A stretch of DNA of 64,000 bases from Prauserella salsuginis (GCF_024648885.1 NZ_JANBBF010000009.1:186001-250000); one strand, 5' to 3'. Positions 1 to 10,406 are shown, counted from the first letter of the stretch. The notes: generated by a model not told the origin, from the sequence alone. Made by a program: numbers and translations.

Positions 1-44
1 CGATTTCACCAGGTACCAGGCCCAACGACACAGAAAGAGGCACC

Positions 45-368
45 ATGACCGACACCGTCAAGGTCACCGACTCCAGCTTCGCCGACGAGGTGCTCACGAA
101 CGACAAGCCCGTGCTCGTCGACTTCTGGGCCACCTGGTGCGGCCCGTGCAAGATGATCGCCCCGGTGCTCGAGGAGATCGCCTCCGAGCACAAGGACAAG
201 ATCCAGATCGCCAAGCTGGACATCGACGAGAACCCGAACACCGCTCGCGACTACCAGGTCATGTCGATTCCGACGCTGATCCTGTTCCAGGGCGGCAAGC
301 CGGTGAAGCAGATCACGGGCGCCAAGCCGAAGGCGGCGCTGCTCGACGACCTGTCGGAAGTCCTCTGA
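45..368 (+). CDS. trxA: Thioredoxin
   Basis: Small cytosolic disulfide reductase of 107 residues, the usual length for thioredoxin. The active site WCGPC is present with the redox cysteines at residues 32 and 35, and the cis-proline segment (MSIPT) follows near residue 75. The ATG is preceded by an AGAGG ribosome binding site 7 bases upstream. In actinobacteria this gene normally follows trxB (thioredoxin reductase), which would lie just left of the window, and it is followed by cwlM, as here. A strong hairpin ends the transcript just downstream. Confidence 0.97.
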   Translation: MTDTVKVTDSSFADEVLTNDKPVLVDFWATWCGPCKMIAPVLEEIASEHKDKIQIAKLDIDENPNTARDYQVMSIPTLILFQGGKPVKQITGAKPKAALLDDLSEVL

Positions 369-384
369 CGAAGACCGACACGTG

Positions 385-420
385 AAAGCCCGGGACGTGG
401 TCCTCCCCGTCCCGGGCTTT
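385..420 (+). terminator. Rho-independent-type hairpin after trxA
   Basis: A perfect 13-bp inverted repeat (arms AAAGCCCGGGACG and CGTCCCGGGCTTT) with a 10-base loop lies 16 bases after the trxA stop and is followed by a T-rich stretch. The rest of the 270-base gap up to 637 shows no gene. Confidence 0.85.
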
Positions 421-637
421 CGCATTTTCTTCCCGCGATGTGCGTCACGCAGGCGTGGGCCGATCGTCACGTAGGTGATGGGCTTCCGAGACGGGCCTGG
501 CGCGCTCGGCAAGGAAGCGCAAGGCACAATAGTCAGGCGCAGGGCCCCACGTCCTGTATTGGTTTGCACAGCATCAAGCACCGGATCGGGCAGTCATCCG
601 CCCGCTGGTCCGATGCCCAAGGTAGAGCGAGGAGTGC

Positions 638-1831
638 ATGCGGGTACTCCGCCGCGGCGACAGCGGACCGGACGTCGCCGACATCAGGTCCCTGCTGGTC
701 AGCCTGGACCTACTCCCGGGTGCGGGCACCAACGGCGCTCACGGAGAAAGTGGCGCCGGTCACACCAATGGCGCACCGGACGGCGCGGACACCGTCTTCG
801 ACGATCAGACGGAACACGCCGTCCGCGCGTTCCAGCAGCGCCGGGGCCTGATCACCGACGGTGTGGTGGGCCCCGCGACGTACCGTGCGCTGCGCGGATC
901 CTGCTACCACCTGGGTAGCCGCCCGCTGGCCTTTCTCGTCTCGTCGCCGGTGCACGGGGACGACGTCTTCTCGCTGCAGGAGCGCCTGACCGAGCTGGGC
1001 TACAACGCGGGCAGGCCGGACGGGCATTTCGGACCCCAGACCGAGCGCGGCCTGAAGAACTTCCAGCGTGACTACGGGCTCACCATCGACGGCATCTGCG
1101 GTCCTTCCACGGTCCGTGCCCTGCGGCAGCTGTCGCCGCGTGCGCGCGGTGGCCGTCCGGTGTTCCTGCGTGAGCAGGAGCAGGTGCGGCAGGCCGGGCC
1201 CCGGCTCCGTGGCAAGCGCATCGTCATCGACCCGGGGCACGGCGGCGACGACCCTGGCGTCGAGGTCGGCGGGGTGGCCGAACGGGACATCGCGTGGGAC
1301 CTGGCGCGCCGCCTCGAAGGGCGCATGAAGGCCACCGGCATGGAGGCGCTGATCTCCCGCGGGCCCACCCGGAGCCCTTCGGAGATCGAGCGGGCGCAGT
1401 TCGCGAACGACGCGGGCGCCGACCTGTTCCTGTCGCTGCACAGCGACGGCAACTCCTCGCCGCACGCCCAGGGTGTCGCGAGCTTCCACTTCGGCACCGG
1501 TAACGGCACCACCTCGACCGTCGGCGAGCTGCTCGCCGGCTACATCCAGCGGGAGCTGGCCGCCCGCACCGGCCTGCTCGACTGCCGCACGCACCCCAGG
1601 ACGTGGGACATCTTCACGCGCACGCGCTGCCCAGCGGTGCGCGTCGAGATCGGCTACCTCACCAACGGCCAGGACCGGCTCAGGATGTCGGATCCGGCCT
1701 TCCGCGACGTGGTCGCCGAGGGGCTGCTCATCTCCGTGAAGCGGCTGTACCTGCTCGGTGAGGGTGACCAGCCCACGGGCACGTTCACGTTCGCCGACGT
1801 CCTCGCTCACGAACTCGCGAAGGCGGAGTAG
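638..1831 (+). CDS. cwlM: CwlM-like peptidoglycan-binding / N-acetylmuramoyl-L-alanine amidase-fold protein
   Basis: 397 residues with two N-terminal peptidoglycan-binding repeats (about residues 5-80 and 95-165) and a C-terminal Amidase_3 domain (about 185-375). Zn-site motifs are visible: DPGHGG with His201, SLHSDGN, and the Glu of VEIGYL. No signal peptide is present; the protein starts directly with the first binding repeat. That matches mycobacterial CwlM, which is cytoplasmic and, when phosphorylated by PknB, stimulates MurA rather than cutting cell wall (family knowledge). The ATG has a GCGAGGAG ribosome binding site. Its place between trxA and the GNAT/par genes matches Rv3915. Whether this copy is catalytic cannot be told from sequence. 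Confidence 0.9.
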   Translation: MRVLRRGDSGPDVADIRSLLVSLDLLPGAGTNGAHGESGAGHTNGAPDGADTVFDDQTEHAVRAFQQRRGLITDGVVGPATYRALRGSCYHLGSRPLAFLVSSPVHGDDVFSLQERLTELGYNAGRPDGHFGPQTERGLKNFQRDYGLTIDGICGPSTVRALRQLSPRARGGRPVFLREQEQVRQAGPRLRGKRIVIDPGHGGDDPGVEVGGVAERDIAWDLARRLEGRMKATGMEALISRGPTRSPSEIERAQFANDAGADLFLSLHSDGNSSPHAQGVASFHFGTGNGTTSTVGELLAGYIQRELAARTGLLDCRTHPRTWDIFTRTRCPAVRVEIGYLTNGQDRLRMSDPAFRDVVAEGLLISVKRLYLLGEGDQPTGTFTFADVLAHELAKAE

Positions 1832-1909
1832 TCCGGGCGGGTTCACACCGGACAGGGCACTGCTGGGTGAGCCGGGTTCCGATCAGGTGACGTTCCGATG
1901 TCGCGGGTC

Positions 1910-2675
1910 TCAGCGGTTCGGCCGGGGCAGCCGAACCGCCACCCGGGTGGCGGCTTCCATCCTTTGGAGCGTCTCGTCGTCCGGCGAGCCGCCGAGCAGC
2001 GCCGCCTCGGAGATGACCAGCCGGTCTCGTCCCCGCCGCGTGGAGGTGTAGGCCTCGCCCGTGAACTCGCCACTGCCGATCCGCGGTCCGACGGCGCCGA
2101 GCGCGGTGACGCTACCCGTGCCGTACCTGTCGACGAGGCGCCGCAGATCCGTCACTCCGGCGGCGCGCGGCATCCGAACCCACACGACGGACACGGCGAT
2201 GCGGTTGCCGTGCTCGTCGGTGACGGGGATCAGCCGCCTGGTCAGTTCCCGGCACGGCCTGGTCGAGAAGAACTGCTGCACCTCGCCGTACGACCACATC
2301 GCGCACTCGGCGGCGTGGTCGATCCGGTCCCGTACCCCGTCCCGGCGAGCTCGGCCGGGCTTGCCGCGGCCGGCGGGCTTGCGCGATTTCGCGGGTCGGA
2401 GCTTCAGGGAAGAGCAGAGCCTTGGCCGTACGCCCCTTCGCGGCGTGCTTGACCCCCTGCGTCACCGCCGCCCGCATGGCCTGCGACAACGCCCCCTCTG
2501 CCGCTGTCCCGAGGCCACCCGCGCCGAAGCCTCCGGTGACACCAGGGCCGGCCAACGCCACAGCTCCCACCGCCGCACCCGCGACGGCCTTGCGGCCCTT
2601 CTTGGGCTTGTCCGGACGGTCACTGTCGATGAGGACCCGCCGACCATCCGGCAATGTGACCCAGCGCTTACCCAA
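1910..2675 (-). pseudogene. Frameshifted hypothetical protein
   Basis: Two overlapping minus-strand frames look like one gene broken by a frameshift near 2395-2420. The upstream part runs from a TTG at 2675, preceded by a strong GGGGGAGGG site, and encodes GKRWVTLPDGRRVLID, a basic stretch and an Ala/Gly-rich segment. The downstream part, if read back past its first ATG at 2299, continues with natural-looking sequence (KSRKPAGRGKPGRARRDGV) and runs to the stop at 1910 (RLPRPNR). Neither frame alone is convincing over the whole length. An alternative start is ATG at 2756. The family is not recognised. A sequencing error would give the same picture. Confidence 0.55.
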
Positions 2676-2749
2676 CGCACCCTCCCCCAGGTTCGAAGTG
2701 ACCCAGGGTGGTGGATATGAGCACTCAGAGCGACCACCGAACGAGTGAC

Positions 2750-2810
2750 TGTGCACAAGCCACCGCGATCTGTGGATAACCGTGCGAGTTGTGCACAGAA
2801 CTGTGGATAA
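2750..2810. promoter_or_regulatory. DnaA-box cluster outside oriC
   Basis: Four 9-mers in 61 bases: two perfect boxes, TGTGGATAA at 2771-2779 and 2802-2810 (reverse complement TTATCCACA), and two relaxed ones, TGTGCACAA at 2750-2758 and TTGTGCACA at 2789-2797. The cluster lies between the start regions of two leftward genes, about 14 kb from the oriC boxes. It may titrate DnaA or regulate the neighbouring hypothetical gene. Confidence 0.6.
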
Positions 2811-2872
2811 CTCGGAGGTGGTCCGGAATCGGGATCGCGGTGACTATGTCGCCCGGACGGCCGGGCAGTGGA

Positions 2873-3667
2873 TCAGGCGCGTGAGCTGGACGACGTCGCC
2901 GTGGTCATCGTGACCTCGCCGAGCAGCTTCTCCAGCGCCGCCTCGACGTCTTCCTTCCACGAGATCGACGACCGCAGCTCCAGGCGCAACCGTGGCCAGC
3001 GGGGGTGCGGCCGCACGGTCTTGAACCCGACGCTCTGCAGGAACGCGGCCGGCACCACACACGAATGGCCGTCGCCGTCCCCAACACCACCGGAAGCCCC
3101 ACCACCGGAGGTCCCAGCACCGGACGACGCCGTGCCTGAAGACTCCGCGCCTGAAGACGCCGTGCTCGGAGACCCCATGCCCGAGGATTCAGCACCGGAA
3201 AACGCGATGCCCGCACCCTGCGCCTCGGCCTCCGGCTCTTCCGGACCGGCGTCGCCGAATGCCTCGATGGCCTTCACCCCACGTCGGGTGAGGTCCTTCG
3301 CCACGGCTTGCACCAGCATCCGGCCCAGACCGCTACCGCGGAACTCCGGCAGGATGTGGAACGCCGTCAGCAGCACCGCGTCCGGGCTCGGCGGCGACGT
3401 CGGGAACGCGTCCGACCGGGGGACGGCGTTCGGGGGCGCGTACAGCACGAAACCGACGGGCAGCCGCCCGCTGTAGACGATCCGTCCGCACGAACCCCAT
3501 TCGAGCAGCACCCCGGAGACCCAGGCCTCCTTCTCGACCTCGGTCTCGCCGAATTCCTCGGCCTGCTGCTTCAGGTGCGGAGCGAGTTCCCAGTACACAC
3601 AGCGCCGGCAGTGCTGCGGCAGCTGCTCAAGGTTGTCCAGCGTGACGCCCACGATGCGACGTGACAC
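2873..3667 (-). CDS. GNAT-family N-acetyltransferase (Rv3916c-like)
   Basis: 264 residues from GTG at 3667, chosen because GGGAGG lies 5 bases upstream and the protein then starts SRRIVGVTLDNLEQLP. The acetyl-CoA loop RGSGLGRML is clear in the middle. A cysteine pair (CRRC) is near the N-terminus. Between the acetyl-CoA motif and the C-terminal strand there is an insert of about 45 residues made of repeated (A/S)SSGxxSSG and Gly units, unlike the rest of the gene. The position between cwlM and parB matches Rv3916c in mycobacteria. The substrate is unknown. Confidence 0.8.
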   Translation of the reverse strand: MSRRIVGVTLDNLEQLPQHCRRCVYWELAPHLKQQAEEFGETEVEKEAWVSGVLLEWGSCGRIVYSGRLPVGFVLYAPPNAVPRSDAFPTSPPSPDAVLLTAFHILPEFRGSGLGRMLVQAVAKDLTRRGVKAIEAFGDAGPEEPEAEAQGAGIAFSGAESSGMGSPSTASSGAESSGTASSGAGTSGGGASGGVGDGDGHSCVVPAAFLQSVGFKTVRPHPRWPRLRLELRSSISWKEDVEAALEKLLGEVTMTTATSSSSRA

Positions 3668-3920
3668 CAGACCTCCCGTACTGCAGGGCCGTGCGGCCAT
3701 GGCAGACCGCATCCACCGGCACCGACGGACGCCGCCCGCGCGCCTACCGCACGCGGGGCGAGTAACACGGGCCAGCATATGCCGATGTGACGAGCACGCC
3801 AACGGCGGGAGGTGCACTACCACCTGTGGTTACACTCGAACAACTACCCGTAGGTAAAGCACGCGGGCCAGAGTCCAGCCGCCGAACGCTTTCCCCACGA
3901 AAAGCAGACGGAAGTATGCC

Positions 3921-5285
3921 ATGAGCGAACCCCAGGTCCCGGATTCGCAGAGCGCGGAGCCGAATCTCCCCGAGGCCAGGCCCGGCACCGAACCGGGCAG
4001 TCACACCAACCTCGACCCGCACGTCGAGCGCTACGCCGCCCGCACCGCGGGCATGACGGCGTCCGAGATCCGAGCGTTGTTCGCCGTGGCGAGCCGCCCC
4101 GAGGTGGTCTCGCTGGCCGGCGGCATGCCGAACCTCGCCGCGCTCCCGCTCGAGTCGCTGTCGCAGCAGATGAGCGAACTCATCGCCGAGGACGGGCTGA
4201 CGGCTCTGCAGTACGGCTCCGCGCACGGCGTGCCCGCATTGCGCGAGCAGATCTGCGAAGTCATGGCCATGGAGGGCATCACGGGCCACCCCGACGACGT
4301 CGTCGTCACCGTGGGTTCGCAAATGGCGCTGGACATGGTCACGCGGCTGTTCTGCGACCCGGGTGACGTCGTGATCGCAGAGGGACCGTCGTACGTCGGC
4401 GCGCTCGGCTCGTTCGCGGCCTACCAGGCCGAGGTCGTGCACGTCGCCATGGACGACGACGGCCTCGTGCCCGAGAACCTCCGCAGCGCGCTCGCCGAAT
4501 GCGAGAAGGCGGGCAAACGGGTCAAGTTCCTCTACACGATTCCCAACTTCCACAACCCCGCAGGCGTGACGCTCGCCGTCGATCGCAGGGCCGAGATCCT
4601 CGAGATCTGCCGGCAGTACGGCGTGCTCGTCATCGAGGACAACCCGTACGGCCTGCTCGCCTTCGACGGGCAGACCTACCCGGCGCTGCGGTCGATGGAC
4701 CCGGACAACGTCGTGTACCTCGGTTCGTTCTCCAAGACGTTCGCCTCGGGGCTGCGGGTCGGCTGGGTACTCGCTCCGCACGCGGTACGCGAGAAGCTCG
4801 TGCTCGCGTCCGAATCGGCGACGCTGTGCCCGCCGACGCTGAACCAGCTCGTCGTGTCGAAGTACCTCACGACACACGACTGGAAGGGCCAGATCAAGAC
4901 GTTCCGCGAGAACTACCGCGAACGCCGGGACGCGATGATCAGCTCGCTGGAGCAGTACATGCCCGAAGGCTGCAGCTGGACCCACCCCGAGGGTGGGTTC
5001 TACGTGTGGCTGACCGTTCCCGAGGGCGTCGACGCGAAGGCGATGCTGGCACGCGCCGTCACCGCCCGCGTCGCGTACGCCTCGGGCACGGGCTTCTACG
5101 CGGACGGCCTCGGCAGCAGGCAGATGCGACTGTCCTATTGCTACCCGACGCCCGAGCGGATCCGCGAGGGCGTGCGCCGCCTTGCCGGCGTACTGGAGTC
5201 CGAAATGGACTTGATGCGGACGTTCGGTAGCGTCACCACCCGTGCCGTGTCCGGGCCGCAGACCCCCGGACCGGACACGGCCTGA
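3921..5285 (+). CDS. PLP-dependent aminotransferase, class I/II (2-aminoadipate/LysN-like)
   Basis: 454 residues. Fold-type I aminotransferase with the Schiff-base lysine at residue 272 in GSFSKTFASGLRVG, the NFHNPAG motif and the PLP-phosphate region. It starts with about 45 disordered residues. The sequence resembles the stand-alone aminotransferases related to MocR C-terminal domains (2-aminoadipate or aromatic/branched-chain aminotransferases), but no DNA-binding domain is attached. The ATG is used because the spacing to the upstream AGACGGAAG fits. It is followed by the ligase gene after 36 bases, so the two are probably co-transcribed. The real amino donor cannot be read from the sequence. 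Confidence 0.88.
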   Translation: MSEPQVPDSQSAEPNLPEARPGTEPGSHTNLDPHVERYAARTAGMTASEIRALFAVASRPEVVSLAGGMPNLAALPLESLSQQMSELIAEDGLTALQYGSAHGVPALREQICEVMAMEGITGHPDDVVVTVGSQMALDMVTRLFCDPGDVVIAEGPSYVGALGSFAAYQAEVVHVAMDDDGLVPENLRSALAECEKAGKRVKFLYTIPNFHNPAGVTLAVDRRAEILEICRQYGVLVIEDNPYGLLAFDGQTYPALRSMDPDNVVYLGSFSKTFASGLRVGWVLAPHAVREKLVLASESATLCPPTLNQLVVSKYLTTHDWKGQIKTFRENYRERRDAMISSLEQYMPEGCSWTHPEGGFYVWLTVPEGVDAKAMLARAVTARVAYASGTGFYADGLGSRQMRLSYCYPTPERIREGVRRLAGVLESEMDLMRTFGSVTTRAVSGPQTPGPDTA

Positions 5286-5321
5286 TCGACGTTTTCCCTT
5301 CAGCCCCAAGGAGTTTCACGG

Positions 5322-6272
5322 GTGGCCGAACGTACTGTCGCCGTCCTCGCGGGCGGCCTCTCCCACGAACGGGACGTCTCGCTGCGGTCCGGACGGAGGT
5401 TGTCGGTCGCGCTGCGCGATGCCGGACTGACCGTCCAGGAATGGGACACCGATTCGAGCCTGATCGGCAGACTGCGCGAGCAGCGGCCCGACGCGGCCGT
5501 CGTCGCACTGCACGGCGGTGAAGGCGAGAACGGCTCGGTGCAGACCGTGCTCGAGATGTTCGGCGTCCCGTTCGTCGGCACCCACTCGCAGGGCTGCCGG
5601 CGTGCGTGGGACAAGCCGATCGCGAAGGCACTCGTGTCCGGCGCCGGCTTCACCACCCCGGACTGGTTCGTCCTGCCGCACAGCACATTCCGTGAGCTCG
5701 GCGCCCAGTCGGTGCTCGACGCCATGGTCGAACGGCTCGGCCTGCCGCTGATCCTCAAGCCGGACCAGGGCGGTTCCGCGCTCGGCGCTCAGGTGGTGCG
5801 CGACGCGACGGAGCTGCCTGCCGCGATGGTCGGCTGCTTCGCCTACGGCGACACGGTGCTGGCCGAGCGGTACATCGACGGCACCGAGGTCGCCGTGACC
5901 GTCGTCGAAGGCTCGGACGGGCCGCAGGCCCTGCCCGCGGTCGAGATCGTTCCGGAGAACGGCGTCTACGACTACACCGCGCGCTACACGGCCGGGCTGA
6001 CGGACTTCTTCACGCCCGCACGGCTCGACGACGGCGTCGAGAAAGCCGTGGGGGAGCTGGCGGTGGGTGCGCACCGGACACTCGGGCTGCGCGACATCTC
6101 CCGCACCGACGCGATCGTGGCCGCCGACGGAACGGTCCACTTTCTCGAGGTGAACTCCTCACCGGGCCTCACCGAAACCTCCACGGTGCCGATGGCGTTC
6201 GAAGCCGCAGGCACCTCGTTGGGGAAGGTGTTCGACGAATTGATCGGACGTGCCGCCGCTCGCGGCAATTGA
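5322..6272 (+). CDS. D-alanine--D-alanine ligase family protein (ATP-grasp)
   Basis: 316 residues, the length of Ddl enzymes. The N-terminal LAGGLSHERDVSLRSG corresponds to the substrate-binding lid of Ddl, and the ATP-grasp core is seen in LILKPDQGGSALG, ERYIDGTEVAVTV and the Mg-binding FLEVNSSPGLTETS. The GTG start at 5322 has AAGGAG 8 bases upstream. It would ligate two amino acids with ATP, by family D-Ala-D-Ala for peptidoglycan. Because it sits behind an aminotransferase and not in the dcw/mur region, it may be a second Ddl or a related dipeptide ligase. It ends at a strong hairpin. Confidence 0.85.
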   Translation: MAERTVAVLAGGLSHERDVSLRSGRRLSVALRDAGLTVQEWDTDSSLIGRLREQRPDAAVVALHGGEGENGSVQTVLEMFGVPFVGTHSQGCRRAWDKPIAKALVSGAGFTTPDWFVLPHSTFRELGAQSVLDAMVERLGLPLILKPDQGGSALGAQVVRDATELPAAMVGCFAYGDTVLAERYIDGTEVAVTVVEGSDGPQALPAVEIVPENGVYDYTARYTAGLTDFFTPARLDDGVEKAVGELAVGAHRTLGLRDISRTDAIVAADGTVHFLEVNSSPGLTETSTVPMAFEAAGTSLGKVFDELIGRAAARGN

Positions 6273-6296
6273 GCGCCAGCAGCCAGGTCATCACAC

Positions 6297-6338
6297 GACA
6301 ACGGCGCCCGGAGCAACTTCGCTCCGGGCGCCGTTGTC
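6297..6338. terminator. Bidirectional terminator between ddl-like gene and parB
   Basis: A perfect 18-bp inverted repeat (arms start GACAACGGCGCC and end GGCGCCGTTGTC) with a 6-base loop AACTTC, lying between two convergent transcripts. Confidence 0.85.
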
Positions 6339-6418
6339 ATCTCACACGGTCGGTGATTCGGCACCACCACGAGTAATCGTCACCGTGACGTAATGACCCG
6401 GGGTGATGGGACCTTGGA

Positions 6419-7428
6419 TCACGTGTCCGATTTGCCGTTATTCGGGTCCATCAGGCGAACAATGCGCTCGAGGTCGTCCTTCGACCCGAACTCGACGACG
6501 ATGCGGCCCTTCCGGCGGCCGAGGTCGACCTTCACCTTCGTGTCGAAGCTGTCCGACAGCCTGGTCGCGAGCTCCTGAAGACCGGGCGCCTCCATCTGCT
6601 TGCGCGGCTGCTTCTTCTCCTTCTTCTGCGGACCGTTCTTGTAGAGGGTCACCGCCTCTTCGGTCGCGCGCACCGACAGGCCCTCCGACACGATGCGTCC
6701 CGCGAGCTCCTCCTGCGCGTCCGGATCCTCGAGGGAGAGGAGTGCCCGCGCGTGCCCCGCAGACAGAACGCCCGCCGCCACCCGGCGCTGCACGGGGAGG
6801 GGGAGTCGCAGCAGGCGGATCGTGTTGGTGATGACCGGCCTGCTGCGGCCGATCCGCGACGCGAGTTCGTCGTGCGTCACGTCGAACTCGTCGAGCAGCT
6901 GTTGGTACGCGGCCGCCTCCTCCAGAGGGTTCAGCTGCACCCGGTGGATGTTCTCGAGGAGGGCGTCCCGCAGCATCGCGTCGTCAGTCGTCTGCCGCAC
7001 GATCGCGGGGATGTGCTCCAGACCGGCCCGCTGCGAGGCGCGCAGCCGGCGCTCGCCCATGACGAGCTCGAACTTGTCGCCCTCGAGGGTGCGCACCACG
7101 ATCGGCTGCATGAGGCCGAACTCGCGGATCGAGTGTTCCAGCTCGGCAAGCGCCTCCTCGTCGAAGACCTGCCGCGGCTGCTTCGGGTTCCGCTCGATGG
7201 AGTCGAGCGGCACTTCGCGATAGACCGCGCCGGCGACCTCGCCTCCGACCGCGGGTGCCTCGTCGATGGCGCCGTTGGCGGCGAACCATCCGCTGTCGTC
7301 ACCCGCAGGCGGTTTGACGTCGGCCATGTCAGGGACCGGCACATGGGATTCGGCCTCGGGATCGTCCTCGACCGGTCCCGTCGGGATCAGTGCTGCCAGT
7401 CCGCGGCCGAGGCCGCCTCTGCGTTCGG

Positions 7429-7432
<4 letters not shown>
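6419..7432 (-). CDS. parB: Chromosome partitioning protein ParB
   Basis: 337 residues. N-terminal [12 protein letters not shown] (ParA-contact and start motif typical of actinobacterial ParB), the ParB/Srx CTP-binding domain with [12 protein letters not shown], a helix-turn-helix ([25 protein letters not shown]) for parS recognition, and a C-terminal dimer domain ([16 protein letters not shown]). ParB loads on parS, slides as a CTP clamp and forms the origin-segregation complex. It overlaps parA by 4 bases (ATGA), so the two form one translationally coupled operon. Five parS or parS-like sites lie just upstream. Confidence 0.97.
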
Positions 7433-8334
<902 letters not shown>

Positions 8335-8373
8335 CGGGTCTCTCCCTTCATCGGCGCGTACCCAACGCCGCCG

Positions 8374-8389
8374 TGTTTCACGTGGAACA
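8374..8389. promoter_or_regulatory. parS site
   Basis: TGTTTCACGTGGAACA, one base from the perfect parS palindrome TGTTTCACGTGAAACA. It lies between rsmG and parA. Confidence 0.85.
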
Positions 8390-8410
8390 TGCCTTGCTCG
8401 GAACTGCTCG

Positions 8411-9118
8411 TCATGCGCTCCGCTGTCCCTTCTTCTTCGACCGCTTCCGCTGCGATCCCGGGCGCTGCCCCTTCACCCGCTCGATCACCACGACCGTTGT
8501 CGGCGTATCGAGAATGTCGCCACCACACTCGACGATTCGAGGCTCACCGCCACCCGCCTTGGCGACGTCGGTCCGGTCCCGCTCGATCTCCTCGGCGGCG
8601 CTGGCGCCCTTGAGGGCAACCAGAGTTCCGGACTCGCGCACCAACGGGAGACACCAGCCGGCGAGGCGGGCGAGGGGAGCGACCGCGCGCGCCGTCACGA
8701 CGTCGGCGGGATCGAGCTGCGCGCGAACTGCCTTCTCTTCCGCGCGGCCTCGAACCACGGTGACGCCGTCGAGGTCGAGCTCGTCCACGACCTCCTCGAG
8801 CCATTCGACACGACGCGCCATCGGCTCCAGGAGAACGATATCGAGATCGGGGCGAGCGATCGCCAACGGTACTCCCGGCAGGCCGGCTCCGGACCCCACA
8901 TCGACGACACTCGTTTCACGTGGAACCTCATCGCCCAACACGGCCGAGTTGAGTACGTGTCGCTCCCAGAGGCGGTCGAGTTCCCGGGGCCCGATGAGTC
9001 CACGCCTGACCCCGTCCTCGCGCAACATCGCCACGAACCGCTCCGCCCGATCGACGTGTTCACCGAACACCGCGATCGCCGCTGTCGGGGTGGTGGACTC
9101 CAGTCCGTCCCGGCCCAC
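8411..9118 (-). CDS. rsmG: 16S rRNA (guanine527-N7)-methyltransferase RsmG (GidB)
   Basis: 235 residues from GTG, with GAGGAG 9 bases upstream. SAM-binding motif VVDVGSGAGLPGVPLAI, the conserved WERHVLNSAV before it, and RAVAPLARLAGWCLPLV later identify RsmG. It methylates G527 of 16S rRNA; loss gives low-level streptomycin resistance in many bacteria (family knowledge). The C-terminus ends in a basic tail (SQRKRSKKKGQRSA). A parS site lies inside its coding region. Confidence 0.95.
   Translation of the reverse strand: MGRDGLESTTPTAAIAVFGEHVDRAERFVAMLREDGVRRGLIGPRELDRLWERHVLNSAVLGDEVPRETSVVDVGSGAGLPGVPLAIARPDLDIVLLEPMARRVEWLEEVVDELDLDGVTVVRGRAEEKAVRAQLDPADVVTARAVAPLARLAGWCLPLVRESGTLVALKGASAAEEIERDRTDVAKAGGGEPRIVECGGDILDTPTTVVVIERVKGQRPGSQRKRSKKKGQRSA
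8912..8927. promoter_or_regulatory. parS site inside rsmG
   Basis: CGTTTCACGTGGAACC, with the 14-base core GTTTCACGTGGAAC shared with the site at 8374. It lies within the coding sequence of rsmG. Confidence 0.75.
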
Positions 9119-9150
9119 TACTCAACTCCTCACTGGATTCGCGGGCGTCG

Positions 9151-9166
9151 CGTTTCACGTGAAACG
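9151..9166. promoter_or_regulatory. parS site
   Basis: CGTTTCACGTGAAACG contains the perfect parS core GTTTCACGTGAAAC as a 16-bp palindrome. It is just upstream of rsmG. Confidence 0.9.
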
Positions 9167-9240
9167 GCCCGCGTTTGATTGTCCATGAACTCGCGCGCGA
9201 TCAGAGCCGACAGTCCGAGTATGTGGAGAACTCCAAGCGC

Positions 9241-9256
9241 CGTTTCACGTCGAACA
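9241..9256. promoter_or_regulatory. Degenerate parS site
   Basis: CGTTTCACGTCGAACA matches the left half of parS fully and the right half with mismatches. Confidence 0.55.
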
Positions 9257-10017
9257 TCGACACGTGGCCGATCTCCGACGTCTCCGCCGCCCCTGTCGCG
9301 CAGTCTCCCGTCGCGCGACCGCTGCCGACCGACCGCACAGCCAACGCGGTTGCCTCGACCGATCATAGAAGTGATGGGTTACTCGGCGCCCACAGTGCGC
9401 GGCACGGTCAACCACGCCCGCCGACGACTTATCGGAACCGGAACCTCGGTGTAGCGCCGACCATCGATCTCCGCGCGCCGGGGCTTGCGGCCAACTCATT
9501 ACCCCCTCGGATCCGCCTGCTCCTCGTCCCGGCCGATCGGGGAGTGGCCGTTCGAGGAGTGGCCGCTCCGCGGTCGGGCCGAGCTGCACCGCTGCGGGGC
9601 CCGCGGGGGTCGAGACCCACTACCCCCATCCGAACACCGTCCACCCACTCACCAACCCGCCACCCGGCGCAAGGCCGGTCCACTCTCCGGCCCGCCGCTG
9701 TCGGTACACCGCGCCCAAGGCTCGAAGGTGCCTCGCCGCCGTGTGCCGTGTCAGTTGCGCCGTCTTCCGAGACACCATCGTCTGCCGCATTGTGGCCACG
9801 TGCCGCCGCGCGGCACCGGACACGCCGGCACCCGCTCGACGGGCCCCACCCACTTCGGTTCACGTGGACGGGCAGTTCTCTCCGAAGGATGTTCGGGGCG
9901 CGCCTGGCCGGCACCCCGCAACTCACCTCGACGCGGCGCGACTGCCCGCGAACTCCGCCTGCCGCGCGCTCAGCTCATCCGGTGTCGGTGTCGGTGCGTG
10001 CACGTCTGTCGATCGCG

Positions 10018-10117
10018 GTCTCCTGTGTGGGTCTCCTGTGTGGGTCTCCTGTGTGGGTCTCTCGGTGCGGGGATCGGTGCGGGTCTCTCGGTGCGGGGAT
10101 CGGTGCGGGGATCGGGG
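10018..10117. repeat. Tandem repeat in the parS spacer
   Basis: Three copies of a 13-base unit TCTCCTGTGTGGG are followed by about two copies of a 26-base unit built from TCTCTCGGTGCGGGGA and TCGGTGCGGG. Confidence 0.8.
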
Positions 10118-10406
10118 CTGACGGGCCGAGCCCGCGAGTCCCCGGGCGACGGCATCGCCCGACCTGCCGATGCCGAGACCGCTATGCGGCGGCCCGCACG
10201 GCGCGACACCGACCGATCGACATGCCCCTCCCGCGAGGCGCTGTCCGACACGACCGACACCCACACCCGGCGCACCGCCCGTCATCACCTTCGCCCGCCA
10301 CATCCCGGCCAACAGGACCGCACTCGTCGACCTCCATTCCGAGGGGCGGCCAGTCGCGTGTGACCGCGCCGGTTCCCGGGTCCCACGCTCCGACTCCAGC
10401 CGTCCC

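Noticed and set aside
3819-3830. Palindrome ACCACCTGTGGT as an operator of the aminotransferase gene
   Set aside because: Short, no second copy and no regulator nearby; too weak to list as a site.
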